This document shows positions 1 through 8,021 of a DNA stretch of 57,735 nt, one piece after another; within the stretch, counting starts at the first letter, position 1; each line of letters begins with the position of its first letter. The stretch comes from Flavobacterium collinsii (GTDB lineage Bacteria > Bacteroidota > Bacteroidia > Flavobacteriales > Flavobacteriaceae). The stretch is from contig NZ_CADCST010000069.1 in the NCBI RefSeq assembly GCF_902804485.1, positions 1-57,735 on the forward strand. The letters run 5' to 3'. The position numbers and the translations under genes were made by a program. The notes beneath the pieces are model-generated. The model was given only the letters and a program-made list of their open reading frames with translations, was not told the DNA's origin and searched no databases.

Positions 1-16
1 GAAGATATAAAACAAA

Positions 17-48
17 AAACAGTTGCAAGAGGGTTCTTGCAACTGTTT
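17..48. terminator. Hairpin terminator downstream of the DUF2807 gene
   Basis: Perfect 14-bp stem (AAACAGTTGCAAGA, 17-30, with its complement at 35-48) around a GGGT loop. An A-run on the left gives a T-run on the minus strand, so it fits as the end of the minus-strand padR-pspC-DUF2807 operon; it may also serve a gene left of the window. Confidence 0.8.
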
Positions 49-114
49 AATTAATTATTTTTATGTAATAACCTGTATCGCTTTTTTAGGACGAGACAAG
101 ATAAATAAGGTTTA

Positions 115-846
115 TTACCTACTAATCGTTCCTCCTGAACTTGAAGTTTTTTCAATTGTTTTTGGAGTGATGTCATAATTGATAGATCCGCCGCTGCTAG
201 CTGAAGCTTTCAGGTTTACAATTGGGTGAATATTTATACTTCCTCCGCTCGAGGCTTCAGCATGAATATCATTTGCGAATAATTTATGAGCATTGATGCT
301 ACCGCCGCTTGAAGCTGAGACCTGCATTTTTAATGCTTTTCCTTCCAGTCCAATAGAGCTTCCGCTGTCTGAATCGCAAGTAATGTTATCCGATTCGATA
401 TTTACATCTAATGTTGAAGCACTTGAGGCTTCTAGATTAATATCCTGACCCTGAATCAGACCTTTGCTCATAATAGTGGCAGCACTTGAAGACTCTAATT
501 TGTCAATTACAGGCATTCTTACGGTTACTTTTTTCTTGGTAATATCACGAAAAGAGCCTTGTTTACATTTAACATATAAAGTTCCATTCTCTACTTTTGT
601 TGTGATTTCCTGTTGAATGTTATCATCTGCCTCAACAACAATTTCTGTAGAATCAGATTGGATAATAATCAGATCGATTGCATTACTAACTGATACTTTT
701 GTAAAATTGCCCTGAACAATTCTTTTTTCAGTAGTAACATTTCCGCTTCCTTTAATAGTATTCACATTAAAGTTACAAGAGGCAAACAATAATGCAGTAA
801 CTGCTGCAATAATGAATTTTGTAATATGAATGATTATTTTTATCAT
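115..846 (-). CDS. DUF2807 (putative auto-transporter adhesin, head GIN) lipoprotein
   Basis: Predicted surface or periplasmic lipoprotein of 243 residues. The N-terminus has a hydrophobic signal ending in a lipobox-like LLFASC around residue 24. The body is a repetitive beta-rich domain of the head-GIN/DUF2807 type, with four near-identical ASSGGSI/SSSGGTI turns in the last third, as expected for a right-handed beta-helix. It is the last gene of a minus-strand operon, 3 nt after the PspC-like gene, which is itself 3 nt after a PadR regulator. This padR-pspC-DUF2807 arrangement is common in Flavobacteriia and suggests an envelope-stress role. The exact function is unknown; the family assignment is confident, the biological role is inferred from neighbours. 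Confidence 0.85.
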   Translation of the reverse strand: MIKIIIHITKFIIAAVTALLFASCNFNVNTIKGSGNVTTEKRIVQGNFTKVSVSNAIDLIIIQSDSTEIVVEADDNIQQEITTKVENGTLYVKCKQGSFRDITKKKVTVRMPVIDKLESSSAATIMSKGLIQGQDINLEASSASTLDVNIESDNITCDSDSGSSIGLEGKALKMQVSASSGGSINAHKLFANDIHAEASSGGSINIHPIVNLKASASSGGSINYDITPKTIEKTSSSGGTISR

Positions 847-849
847 GGC

Positions 850-2595
850 CTAGTTGATTTTGATTATAACTCCGTTTTTATCAGTGGTTAATTTTCCTTT
901 GGTTTTTTTTCCGTTTAAAATTTCTTTTCCATTTACTTTAATGGAAACTTCGTTTACGGTGTCGTTTTCAATGTTGTTTTCTTCACTGTCATTTTCATAG
1001 TTATTTTCGTAGTCATTCTCGTAATCATTTTCGTCTGCTGGACAGTCAAGGCATTTGATTTTAGACCCTTCTACTTTATAGCTGTAGTTACCGCTAAAAT
1101 GTAAGTTGAAAAAATCATTCTCAGAATCGTCATAATCTTGTACAGATGCATCTGGTTTGAATAGCTGTCCTTCAGGTAAGTACAGGTATACATCAACTTC
1201 TTGTCCTCTGAATTTGTTTTTTACATCTGTCAGAAAATAATTATCTAAAATTAAGCGATTTCCGTTAATCTGAAATTTGTAATTGATCTTTTCTGCTCTT
1301 TGTTTGGCATTGATAAACGAGTTGCCTCTGGCTGTTTTTTCAATTTGAATGTAAGGTGCAGCCTCATCTGTATGTAAAACATGCAAGCGAACATCGTTGG
1401 AATAGATTAACTGATTATTGGCTGAGTCCTGTACAAATTCAAAATCACTATGGTGGTTCAGGTCTTTTGCATAATAATCGTTGTATCTGAATTTTACATA
1501 AAGCGTGTCTTTTGCTGTAATGTTGATTGCTTTCTTCTCTACCATTTTATTGTCATAAGAAAGCTCAGTTGCCTGTTTGATTCCAATGCTGATTGCGATA
1601 GCAACTGCAATAATCCAAATCGCTAACAAAGTATATTTAGTAATATTTCCAATAGACTTTAGGTTTGGCGATAACAATTTGAAACCTAAAAGTGTCAGGA
1701 AGAAAAATGGAATTCCAACAGCAAAGAACATTAATAAACCAAATGACCAAAGCGGATAATCAGTGAAGTTTCCGGCATCTACAAAATTTTGCCATGGAAA
1801 ATCAACAAAAACGTTGGTTCCTAAAGTGAAAACACCAATCAGTAACATGATTAAAACACTGATTCCTGACATGATTAAAATCACTCCTAAGAATTTAGCG
1901 AATATTTTAAAAACCGTCATGACAAAGTCTCCAAATGAACTACTTATTCTCTCAGCTCCCGACTTTACCTGGTTTCCCATCGCGTCATAATCTGCATTTT
2001 TGAATTTATCAGATAAGTTTTCAATTTCTTCGCGAACTTTTTTTTCGATGTTCGAAATAGTTACCGGTTCGCCTGTCATTTCTAGTTTTTCTGAGGTAGT
2101 AATCGCTTCCGGAGTGACAATCCAAAGAACAAAGTAAGCTAAGATTCCTGTTCCAAAACCTGCGAAAACAAATATTAAGAAAATGATCTTGATCCAAACG
2201 GCATCAATTCCAAAATAGTGTCCTAAACCGGTTGCTACACCACCAATCATACCTTTTTCTTTGTCACGGTATAATTTTTTGTGTTTTCTTGCTCCGTAGT
2301 CGCTAAAAGACTGGTTTGTTTTTTCTTCGTCTTCAAGGATATAATCTTCAGGTTGTCCCATAACGGTAATCACCTCATCAACGTCTTTCAGTCCTACAAC
2401 ATGTTTGTCGCTTTTTTGTTTCTCAATTAATAATTCAGAAATACGCATTTCGATATCTTTAATAATTTCATCCTGTCCGGAAGAATTGGTAAGGGATCGT
2501 TTTATAGCGTCAAAATAGCGTGTCAGTTTTAAATATGCGTCTTCATCGATGTGAAAAACCATACCGCCTAAGTTAATATTTACTGTTTTGTTCAT
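850..2595 (-). CDS. PspC domain-containing multi-TM membrane protein
   Basis: 581-residue inner-membrane protein. The N-terminal ~100 residues are soluble and contain a short helical region. A PspC domain follows at about 107-165 (KKLYRDKEKGMIGGVATGLG then two membrane segments). Further TM segments lie at about 230-260, 280-305 and 320-345, followed by a C-terminal soluble beta-rich domain with a DUF2807-like flavour. PspC proteins sense membrane perturbation together with phage-shock partners; here no PspA/B is adjacent. The tail has an acidic low-complexity run made of repeated ENDY/ENNY/ENDS units at about 525-550, encoded by a 12-nt tandem repeat. The gene lies between padR and the DUF2807 lipoprotein with 3-nt gaps, so it is surely cotranscribed and probably PadR-regulated. 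Confidence 0.88.
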   Translation of the reverse strand: MNKTVNINLGGMVFHIDEDAYLKLTRYFDAIKRSLTNSSGQDEIIKDIEMRISELLIEKQKSDKHVVGLKDVDEVITVMGQPEDYILEDEEKTNQSFSDYGARKHKKLYRDKEKGMIGGVATGLGHYFGIDAVWIKIIFLIFVFAGFGTGILAYFVLWIVTPEAITTSEKLEMTGEPVTISNIEKKVREEIENLSDKFKNADYDAMGNQVKSGAERISSSFGDFVMTVFKIFAKFLGVILIMSGISVLIMLLIGVFTLGTNVFVDFPWQNFVDAGNFTDYPLWSFGLLMFFAVGIPFFFLTLLGFKLLSPNLKSIGNITKYTLLAIWIIAVAIAISIGIKQATELSYDNKMVEKKAINITAKDTLYVKFRYNDYYAKDLNHHSDFEFVQDSANNQLIYSNDVRLHVLHTDEAAPYIQIEKTARGNSFINAKQRAEKINYKFQINGNRLILDNYFLTDVKNKFRGQEVDVYLYLPEGQLFKPDASVQDYDDSENDFFNLHFSGNYSYKVEGSKIKCLDCPADENDYENDYENNYENDSEENNIENDTVNEVSIKVNGKEILNGKKTKGKLTTDKNGVIIKIN

Positions 2596-2598
2596 GAC

Positions 2599-2931
2599 TT
2601 ATTGATTTTGATTGGTGATTAGTTTTACGGCGTCAGACAATTCTGTCCAGGTACCGCTAAGTTCGTTTAAAAATGTTTGTCCTATTTCGGTTAATCCATA
2701 ATATTTTCTTGGTGGTCCTGATGTAGATTCTTCCCATCGATAATTAAGCAAACCGTCGTTTTTCAGCCTAGTCAAAAGTGGATAAACTGTTCCCTCAACA
2801 ACTAGTAATTTTGCGTTTTTTAAAGTGTCTAGTATTTCTGAGGTATATGCGTCTTTTTCTTTTAGTACTGATAAGATGCAAAACTCAAGAACACCTTTGC
2901 GCATCTGTGCTTTTGTGTTTTCAATGTTCAT
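2599..2931 (-). CDS. PadR family transcriptional regulator
   Basis: 110-residue winged-helix regulator. PadR hallmarks are visible: MRKGVLEFCILSVL at the start of helix 1, the recognition segment around VVEGTVYPLLTRLKNDGLL (residues ~43-62) and the wing with GPPRKYYGLTEIG. Length matches the small PadR-s1 subfamily. It is the first gene of the three-gene minus-strand operon, so it most likely autoregulates the pspC-like and DUF2807 genes. PadR proteins usually repress until a ligand or stress signal releases them; the signal here cannot be read from sequence. Confidence 0.9.
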   Translation of the reverse strand: MNIENTKAQMRKGVLEFCILSVLKEKDAYTSEILDTLKNAKLLVVEGTVYPLLTRLKNDGLLNYRWEESTSGPPRKYYGLTEIGQTFLNELSGTWTELSDAVKLITNQNQ

Positions 2932-2971
2932 AATTTCATTTTGTTTTTTTTAGATTGAACAATTCGTTTTT

Positions 2972-3047
2972 TGATTGATGATGATTGATTGATGATTGAG
3001 TTGCCGGTTTGCCCTTCCGGATCGGGTGATTGATGATTGATGATTGA
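2972..3047. repeat. 7-bp tandem repeat (TGATTGA) cluster
   Basis: Three exact head-to-tail copies of TGATTGA at 3027-3033, 3034-3040 and 3041-3047, with interrupted copies of the same word at 2972-2999. Between the two clusters lies a GC-richer stretch (GCCGGTTTGCCCTTCCGG). It occupies the intergenic space between the padR start and the DUF4870 stop. It resembles the other 7-nt periodic arrays in this window in organisation, with a different word. Confidence 0.7.
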
Positions 3048-3110
3048 TTTCGAAACTTTTCTGATGATGGTCAATTAAGGTTTCGACTATAACTTTTAAC
3101 TTTTAGCCTC

Positions 3111-3590
3111 TTACTTTATAAAAGGAATCGTTAACGGATACTTGTATAATTCTCCGTTTGACGCTTTTATTGAGGCATAAATCACTAAAAAGAATTCAAC
3201 AAATTTTAATACTCCAAAAAGTAAAACTGCTGTTGCTCCGATGCTTAGTAAGGCAATGTTTCCATTAAAGTCAAAATTTCTGATGATGAAATCTTCGTCG
3301 TTAAAAACAGCTTCCATTGGAAGATTCTGTAAAAAAACGGTGATGAAAATCGGAACTGCAATTAGAGCCAGAATTAACGTATAAAGCAAAAGGCTCAATT
3401 GAAAATTTAAAGCTTGCTTTCCGTGATGATTTACATATTCTGATTTGTCTTTGTAACTCGTCCAGATCAATATTGGGAATATATAATTCCCAAACGGAAT
3501 GATGTACTGACTTAATGTGCTTAAATGTGTGAACGTTGCAGTGTTCTTTTCTGAGGTTGTTTCCATGATGAGTGGTGTTGTTGTTTCCAT
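3111..3590 (-). CDS. DUF4870 domain-containing membrane protein
   Basis: 159-residue predicted inner-membrane protein of the DUF4870 family. The motif YIIPFGNYIFPILIW with downstream KSEYVNHHGKQALNFQLS is diagnostic of this family. Three membrane segments are visible, at about residues 30-45, 70-95 and 115-145. The start has an internal duplication (METT twice within ten residues), so the second Met at residue 9 is an alternative start. The function is unknown. It is on the same strand as the padR operon but separated from it by a 180-bp spacer with heptad repeats, so probably transcribed alone. Confidence 0.85.
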   Translation of the reverse strand: METTTPLIMETTSEKNTATFTHLSTLSQYIIPFGNYIFPILIWTSYKDKSEYVNHHGKQALNFQLSLLLYTLILALIAVPIFITVFLQNLPMEAVFNDEDFIIRNFDFNGNIALLSIGATAVLLFGVLKFVEFFLVIYASIKASNGELYKYPLTIPFIK

Positions 3591-3773
3591 GATTAAAAGT
3601 ATATAGTAATTTCTTATGCAAATATATATCTAAAAGACAGTATCTTGTTTTGCATAGTACCAAATATTAACAAAATATTAACAAGATTAAAATTTTAAAG
3701 ACGGCTATAATGGACTGAAAACCATTCGGAATACCTGATTTTATTGGTAATCCAGGAAAGTATTTTAAATTTA

Positions 3774-3803
3774 TTGTGCACGCATAGTTTTTTTGTATTT
3801 TTA
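3774..3803 (+). promoter_or_regulatory. Predicted promoter for the DUF4442 gene
   Basis: TTG (3774-3776), 19-nt spacer, then TATTTTTA (3796-3803), close to the Bacteroidota -33 TTG / -7 TAnnTTTG consensus (last base differs). It would give a very short leader before the ATG at 3823 and rules out an upstream TTG start at 3793, which lies inside the promoter. Confidence 0.45.
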
Positions 3804-3822
3804 CATAAAAAAAGTAAATACC

Positions 3823-4275
3823 ATGGCATTATCCGTTTCTAAACTTAATAAATTTGTATTATTCAAACTACCATCGGCCTACATTTGTGGTGTGCGTGTA
3901 AAGGCAATCGACAAAGACAGATGTGTGGTAAGTGTCAAACACCGATGGATCAACCAAAATCCTTTTAACTCGATGTATTTTGCCGTTCAGGCAATGGCTG
4001 CGGAACTAACTACCGGAGCATTAGTGATCTCTCAGATTCAACAAAGCGGAAAAAAGATTTCGATGTTAGTCGCTAACAATAAAGGAAACTTTACCAAAAA
4101 GGCGACAGGAAGAATAACATTTGTTTGTAATGACGGACACTTAATAGCCGATGCAATAAAAAGGACAATCGAAACAGGTGAGGGGCAAACCTTCTGGATG
4201 AAATCGATTGGAACAGATGAGAACGGTACTCAGGTTTCTGAAATGGATTTTGAGTGGAGTGTTCGAATTAAATAG
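3823..4275 (+). CDS. DUF4442 domain-containing (hot-dog fold) protein
   Basis: 150 residues from the ATG at 3823. The sequence matches the DUF4442 family, a hot-dog fold group related to PaaI-type acyl-CoA thioesterases: KLPSAYICGVRVKAIDKD near the start, then HRWINQNPFNSMYFAVQAMA carrying the Asn-Pro-Phe-x-Ser-Met-Tyr-Phe signature. No signal peptide, so cytoplasmic. A longer reading from a TTG at 3793 would add ten residues but overlaps the predicted promoter. Single-gene transcription unit. Family membership is secure; substrate and reaction are unknown. Confidence 0.85.
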   Translation: MALSVSKLNKFVLFKLPSAYICGVRVKAIDKDRCVVSVKHRWINQNPFNSMYFAVQAMAAELTTGALVISQIQQSGKKISMLVANNKGNFTKKATGRITFVCNDGHLIADAIKRTIETGEGQTFWMKSIGTDENGTQVSEMDFEWSVRIK

Positions 4276-4297
4276 TTTTTTCATCAGGATCCGGCCT

Positions 4298-4501
4298 AAG
4301 GGAACGGGCGAAGTGATTTCACGGACTATTTTTTGCTAAATGCTCAGGTATCTGGAGTTTACATTAATAACCTTTAATAAAGTTTCGAACTTTGTTAAGG
4401 CTTGTGAAAACAGGCATTCTTGTCCCGAATTAGTATAAAATTTAAAGCCAAATGCTGAATATCTGATTTAGTTTGTGTCAATTACTTCGTCCGTTCCCTT
4501 T
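4298..4501. repeat. MITE-like element with 22-bp imperfect inverted repeats
   Basis: The 22 bases at 4298-4319 (begins AAGGGAACGGGCGAAG) and 4480-4501 (reverse complement begins AAAGGGAACGGACGAAG) match with about three differences, enclosing ~160 bp without a gene. An internal hairpin is formed by CCTTTAATAAAGTT and AACTTTGTTAAGG near 4370-4402. Size, terminal inverted repeats and lack of coding potential fit a miniature transposable element or a large REP-like repeat. No target-site duplication was confirmed. Confidence 0.55.
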
Positions 4502-4524
4502 GGTTGGGTCGTGCTAAGAAATAA

Positions 4525-4554
4525 AAAAAGACCTCAAGTAATTGAGGTCTTTTT
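4525..4554 (-). terminator. Terminator of the small Cys-rich peptide gene
   Basis: 13-bp stem (AAAAAGACCTCAA at 4525-4537, complement at 4542-4554) with a short loop and a T-run on both strands. It lies 18 nt past the stop codon of the minus-strand peptide gene at 4572. Confidence 0.75.
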
Positions 4555-4571
4555 GTTGAAACAAGTTTCGT

Positions 4572-4751
4572 TTATTTTTTAACGCAACATGATTTTTTAT
4601 CTTTTTTTGTATCGTCTTTTTTCGCAGTATCTGTTTTTTTACAGCAGGATTCTTTTTTCTCTTTTTCTTTTTTAGGAGCAGGCTTAGTGTCTTGCGCCTG
4701 AATACCAATTGTAAATAAAGCAAGAGCTAAAACGGTAAATAATTTTTTCAT
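4572..4751 (-). CDS. Small exported Cys/Lys-rich peptide
   Basis: A 59-residue open frame, found by reading the minus strand from the ATG at 4751. It begins MKKLFTVLALALFTIGIQAQ, a clear signal peptide with cleavage predicted after about residue 20. The mature part is ~39 residues, mostly Lys, with two CC pairs (ESCCKK and KSCCVKK). It has its own terminator. Paired cysteines in a tiny periplasmic peptide next to a multicopper oxidase suggest metal binding, an inference from composition and context; no family name is known to me. Confidence 0.7.
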   Translation of the reverse strand: MKKLFTVLALALFTIGIQAQDTKPAPKKEKEKKESCCKKTDTAKKDDTKKDKKSCCVKK

Positions 4752-4907
4752 TTTTGTTTAATTTAAGGTTTTATAATTTTGTTTTCTAATTGAAGATAGT
4801 GGTTCAAATATAAAAAGAGTTTCCTGTGTTAACTCTTACAGTTTAGTTAATGTTTTTGTAATAAATTGTTTTTTTTAGTTACAGATTAAAGTAAAAACGC
4901 AATTTAG

Positions 4908-7145
4908 TTAATAGTTCAGATTTACTCCAAAACCAACTCCCATATCACTGTCATAATGTGTAGTGATTCCAAAGTTTCTTCCGGCGATATACTTTAAGCC
5001 TGCCATATATTCCTTATCTGTATTCCACATCAAATTCATACGCAGACGCCTGGAAAGCGGGATGTCTTTTCGTTCAAATTGTATTCTCACGTTTCCATCG
5101 GTATAGACTTCGACCTGCGCTTTTACGAGCATAGGTAAGGTATATTCGATACCGGCACTCAGCACCGAACGATTGTCTTTGGTGTTTTTTTGTCCAAATA
5201 AATTCTGTTCCTGTTCGTCCATTCCCATTCTTCTGTAACGCCAGTCAAAACCAATAAAAGGCATAAACCATTGCATTTTGCCAATGTAGCGGCCAATATG
5301 TGTCTCCGTTTCATAACCGTGTTTGTCGTTGTAACCCAATCTCCATTCGGTACCAATGCTCCAGCGGGTGTTGCCAAACATCGCTTCTCCGTCGTTTCCA
5401 TTGGAGGCAAAATCATTTTCAGCCATAAAATGAAACATACGGTCGTCCATCTTTAACATCTTATAAGCCATTTTAGGATCGTGTATTAACGGATTCGGTG
5501 CTGAATTTTCATAAGTAAAAATCCGACCCATTCCAGCCATCATGTGATACAATATATGGCAATGAAAAAACCAGTCTCCGTCGGCATTGGCCTGAAATTC
5601 GATCGTGTCGGTCTCCATCGGCATAATGTCAATCACATTCTTTAGGGGTGAATACTCGCCATGTTCGTTCAGAATTCTGAAATCGTGTCCGTGTAAGTGC
5701 ATGGGATGGCGCATCATCGATCCGTTGTACAATACAATTCGAACATTTTCTCCTTTTTTAATTAAGATCTTATCGGTTTCAGAAACTACTTTGTTGTCTA
5801 AACTCCATACATAACGGTTCATATTTCCGGATAACTCGAAGCGAAGCTCTTTTACCGGAGCGTCTTTGGGTAGTGTTGTTGGGGTTGGCGATTTCAGCAT
5901 CCCGTAATTGAGTGTCGTAATTCCGGCAACTTCCGCTGTATCGGCAGCCATGTCCATGCCTTCCATATTGTGCTTGGAATGATCTTCTATCTTTTCAGCT
6001 TCACCTCCTCCGGTAATTTCTGGGTACATAACGGCATTCATATCCATCTTATTCAAAGACATTTTCATCCCCATATCGTTCATGTCACCGTTCATTTTCA
6101 TCATGTCATTCATCATTTTCATCCCTTCAAAATATTTTAATTTCGGAAGATGAGCAACAGACTGTTTGGCTCCTTCGCCTAAAAATAAAGAAGCTGATCC
6201 GGTTCGGTCTTCGGCTGTAGCCAGAAAAGCAAAAGATTTTTTGTCCTCGGGAATGGTAACCACAACATCATAGGTTTCAGAAACTGCAATAATTAATCGA
6301 TCGACTTCTACCGGCTCAACATCGTTTCCGTCGCTGGCCACAACAGTTATTTTTCCGCCTCCATAGGTCAGCCAGAAATAACTCGAGGCACCACCGTTGG
6401 CAATTCTCAATCTGACTTTGTCGCCAGCTTTAAATTGCGAAAGCTGCTGTTCGTTTTTGCCGTTAATTAGAAATTTTTCGTAATAAACGTCACTGACGTC
6501 CATGGCATTCATACGTTTCCATTCGTTGGTTACTTTTGTTGAAAACTGTCCTTGTTTAATAGCTTCTGCATAACTTTGGGTAGTTCCTTTTTTTATGGCA
6601 AACCAATCGTTTGCATTGTGCAGCATTCGTTGTACATTTTCTGGTTTCAAATCTGTCCATTCACTTAAAATAACAGGGACCGTTGGTAAATCGTCGATTC
6701 CTTTTCTAATGGTTGTATCGTCTTTCTTTTTGTTGATGATAAAAAGTCCGTACAAACCAATTTGTTCCTGCAATCCTGAATGACTGTGGTACCAATACGT
6801 TCCGTTTTGAATAATAGGAAAGCTGTATTTGTGTGTTGTTCCCGGTTTTATAGGCATTTGCGTTAAATAGGGAACGCCGTCTTCCTTATTCGGAAGGAAC
6901 AATCCGTGCCAGTGCAGGGCGGTGTTCTCTTTTTTTAAATCGTTATGGACGTAAATCTCCGCAACATCACCTTCTGTAAAAGTTAGCGTTGGCATCGGAA
7001 TTTGTCCGTTAACAGTAATTGCTCGTTTTTCTTTTCCGGAAAAGTTCACAATAGTATCACGAACATGTAAATCATAACGAACTACTTTTTGCGCTTTTGC
7101 ACTAAAAGCTATTAAAAAGACGAGTATAATAGTATGTAGTCTCAT
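4908..7145 (-). CDS. Multicopper oxidase with C-terminal CopB-like domain
   Basis: 745-residue exported multicopper oxidase of the CopA/copper-resistance type. Signal peptide at residues 1-18 (ends AFSAKAQ). All four copper ligand motifs are present: HWHG (78-81), WYHSH (118-122), HPMHLHGHD (480-488) and HCHILYHMMAGM (528-539), so the type 1 and trinuclear sites look intact. A Met-rich stretch (342-373, plus HNMEGMDMA near 392-400) is typical of periplasmic Cu(I) oxidases. After the oxidase ends near 545, about 200 further residues (580-745) resemble the outer-membrane protein CopB: repeated aromatic beta strands, ending GVGFGVNLNY. It probably oxidises Cu(I) in the periplasm. Neighbours (DUF3347, HMA-AraC, Cys-rich peptides) support copper homeostasis. 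Confidence 0.88.
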   Translation of the reverse strand: MRLHTIILVFLIAFSAKAQKVVRYDLHVRDTIVNFSGKEKRAITVNGQIPMPTLTFTEGDVAEIYVHNDLKKENTALHWHGLFLPNKEDGVPYLTQMPIKPGTTHKYSFPIIQNGTYWYHSHSGLQEQIGLYGLFIINKKKDDTTIRKGIDDLPTVPVILSEWTDLKPENVQRMLHNANDWFAIKKGTTQSYAEAIKQGQFSTKVTNEWKRMNAMDVSDVYYEKFLINGKNEQQLSQFKAGDKVRLRIANGGASSYFWLTYGGGKITVVASDGNDVEPVEVDRLIIAVSETYDVVVTIPEDKKSFAFLATAEDRTGSASLFLGEGAKQSVAHLPKLKYFEGMKMMNDMMKMNGDMNDMGMKMSLNKMDMNAVMYPEITGGGEAEKIEDHSKHNMEGMDMAADTAEVAGITTLNYGMLKSPTPTTLPKDAPVKELRFELSGNMNRYVWSLDNKVVSETDKILIKKGENVRIVLYNGSMMRHPMHLHGHDFRILNEHGEYSPLKNVIDIMPMETDTIEFQANADGDWFFHCHILYHMMAGMGRIFTYENSAPNPLIHDPKMAYKMLKMDDRMFHFMAENDFASNGNDGEAMFGNTRWSIGTEWRLGYNDKHGYETETHIGRYIGKMQWFMPFIGFDWRYRRMGMDEQEQNLFGQKNTKDNRSVLSAGIEYTLPMLVKAQVEVYTDGNVRIQFERKDIPLSRRLRMNLMWNTDKEYMAGLKYIAGRNFGITTHYDSDMGVGFGVNLNY

Positions 7146-7458
7146 GCTAATTTTTTAAAGATTTAGATTTTGTACTCACACAACATTTCTGAAATGAAAT
7201 AGTGAAGAGTCATTGTATCAATAGTTTAATTATTACAATGCAAATCTCCGAAGTAACAATTACTTTGGGTTGTACAATTTTGAGAATGATTTGTAAGATT
7301 TGGGAAGTCTGGTTTTTATAGCAAATACTTAAAAGACTTTCATAATCTCAAAAAGAAGCTAAGTTGCAGCGTTTTTCTTTTTAGATCAATAGTAAAACTT
7401 CTGGTTCTCTGAAATAAGAAAAACTTAGCGCCTCTGCGTCTTTGCGAGAAATAAAATC
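7146..7458. other. Intergenic region between HMA-AraC regulator and multicopper oxidase
   Basis: 313 bp without a gene. It contains the upstream region of the multicopper oxidase (no confident promoter was found) and an octamer-type repeat array at 7356-7447, listed separately. Confidence 0.6.
7356..7447. repeat. 8-nt periodic repeat pair (CTYWGNNN type)
   Basis: Right block: CTTAGCGC (7424-7431), CTCTGCGT (7432-7439) and CTTTGCGA (7440-7447) in strict 8-nt register. Left block on the opposite strand: AAGCTAAG (7356-7363) and TTGCAGCG (7364-7371). The array ends 11 nt before the stop codon of the AraC regulator. Same architecture as the arrays at 29.9, 31.1, 33.6 and 49.9 kb. Confidence 0.6.
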
Positions 7459-8019
7459 TTATAAATTCTCAATCTGAATGCGTTTTTTATCCTTCAATTG
7501 TTTAAAGCTGGTAGGGTTAAAGCCTGTGATTTTCTTGAATTGATTGCTCAAATGCGCGACGTTGCTATAGTTTAGCGTATCTGCAATTTGACTCAATGAC
7601 AATTCGTTGTAAATGAGTAACTCCTTTACCTTTTCTATTTTTTGGCTGATAAAGTACTTTTCAATAGTAGTGTTTTCAAGTTCCGAGAATAAATTGCTTA
7701 GTGTGCTGTAATCCTGATTGAGATTTTTGATTAAGTAATCAGACATAGTAACTTTGAGGTCGTTGTTTTTATGATGCACCAGATCCACGATGAGGTTTTT
7801 TACTTTCTCAACAGTTTTACTTTTTTTGTCATCGATAAAATCAAAACCCAGCGCTTGTAAATTTTTAAGCAGTATTTCTTTTTGACTTTTAGAAATGGAG
7901 TCCTGTAGTTCAACTTCGCCTAATTCAACAGCAATAGGGTGAAGTCCGAGTTTTTCAAACTCAGACTTCACAACCATTTTACAACGTCCACACACCATGT
8001 TTTTGATGTAGAGCTTCAT
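7459..8019 (-). CDS. AraC family regulator with N-terminal HMA-like metal-binding domain
   Basis: 186 residues from the ATG at 8019, which directly follows the upstream stop codon (2-nt gap); a longer reading from 8052 would overlap that gene and is unlikely. Residues 1-70 resemble a heavy-metal-associated (ferredoxin-like) fold with a CxxC metal site in MVCGRCKMVV. Residues ~85-186 are a two-helix-turn-helix AraC DNA-binding domain, with ELSLSQIADTLNYSNVAHLS and a C-terminal HTH ending FKKITGFNPTSFKQL. The combination suggests a direct sensor of Cu(I) or a similar thiophilic metal that regulates the adjacent DUF3347 and oxidase genes. It is the second gene of an operon after the DUF3347 gene. 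The DNA-binding assignment is secure; metal sensing is inferred. Confidence 0.85.
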   Translation of the reverse strand: MKLYIKNMVCGRCKMVVKSEFEKLGLHPIAVELGEVELQDSISKSQKEILLKNLQALGFDFIDDKKSKTVEKVKNLIVDLVHHKNNDLKVTMSDYLIKNLNQDYSTLSNLFSELENTTIEKYFISQKIEKVKELLIYNELSLSQIADTLNYSNVAHLSNQFKKITGFNPTSFKQLKDKKRIQIENL

Positions 8020-8021
8020 AT

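Noticed and set aside
3301..3663. 120-codon frame overlapping DUF4870
   Set aside because: His- and Ser-rich out-of-frame translation of the DUF4870 gene; no family features.
4514..4723. 69-codon minus-strand frame overlapping the small Cys-rich peptide gene
   Set aside because: It reads Lys/Arg/Gln-rich sequence out of frame; the overlapping frame from 4751 has a clear signal peptide and Cys pairs, so this one is a shadow.
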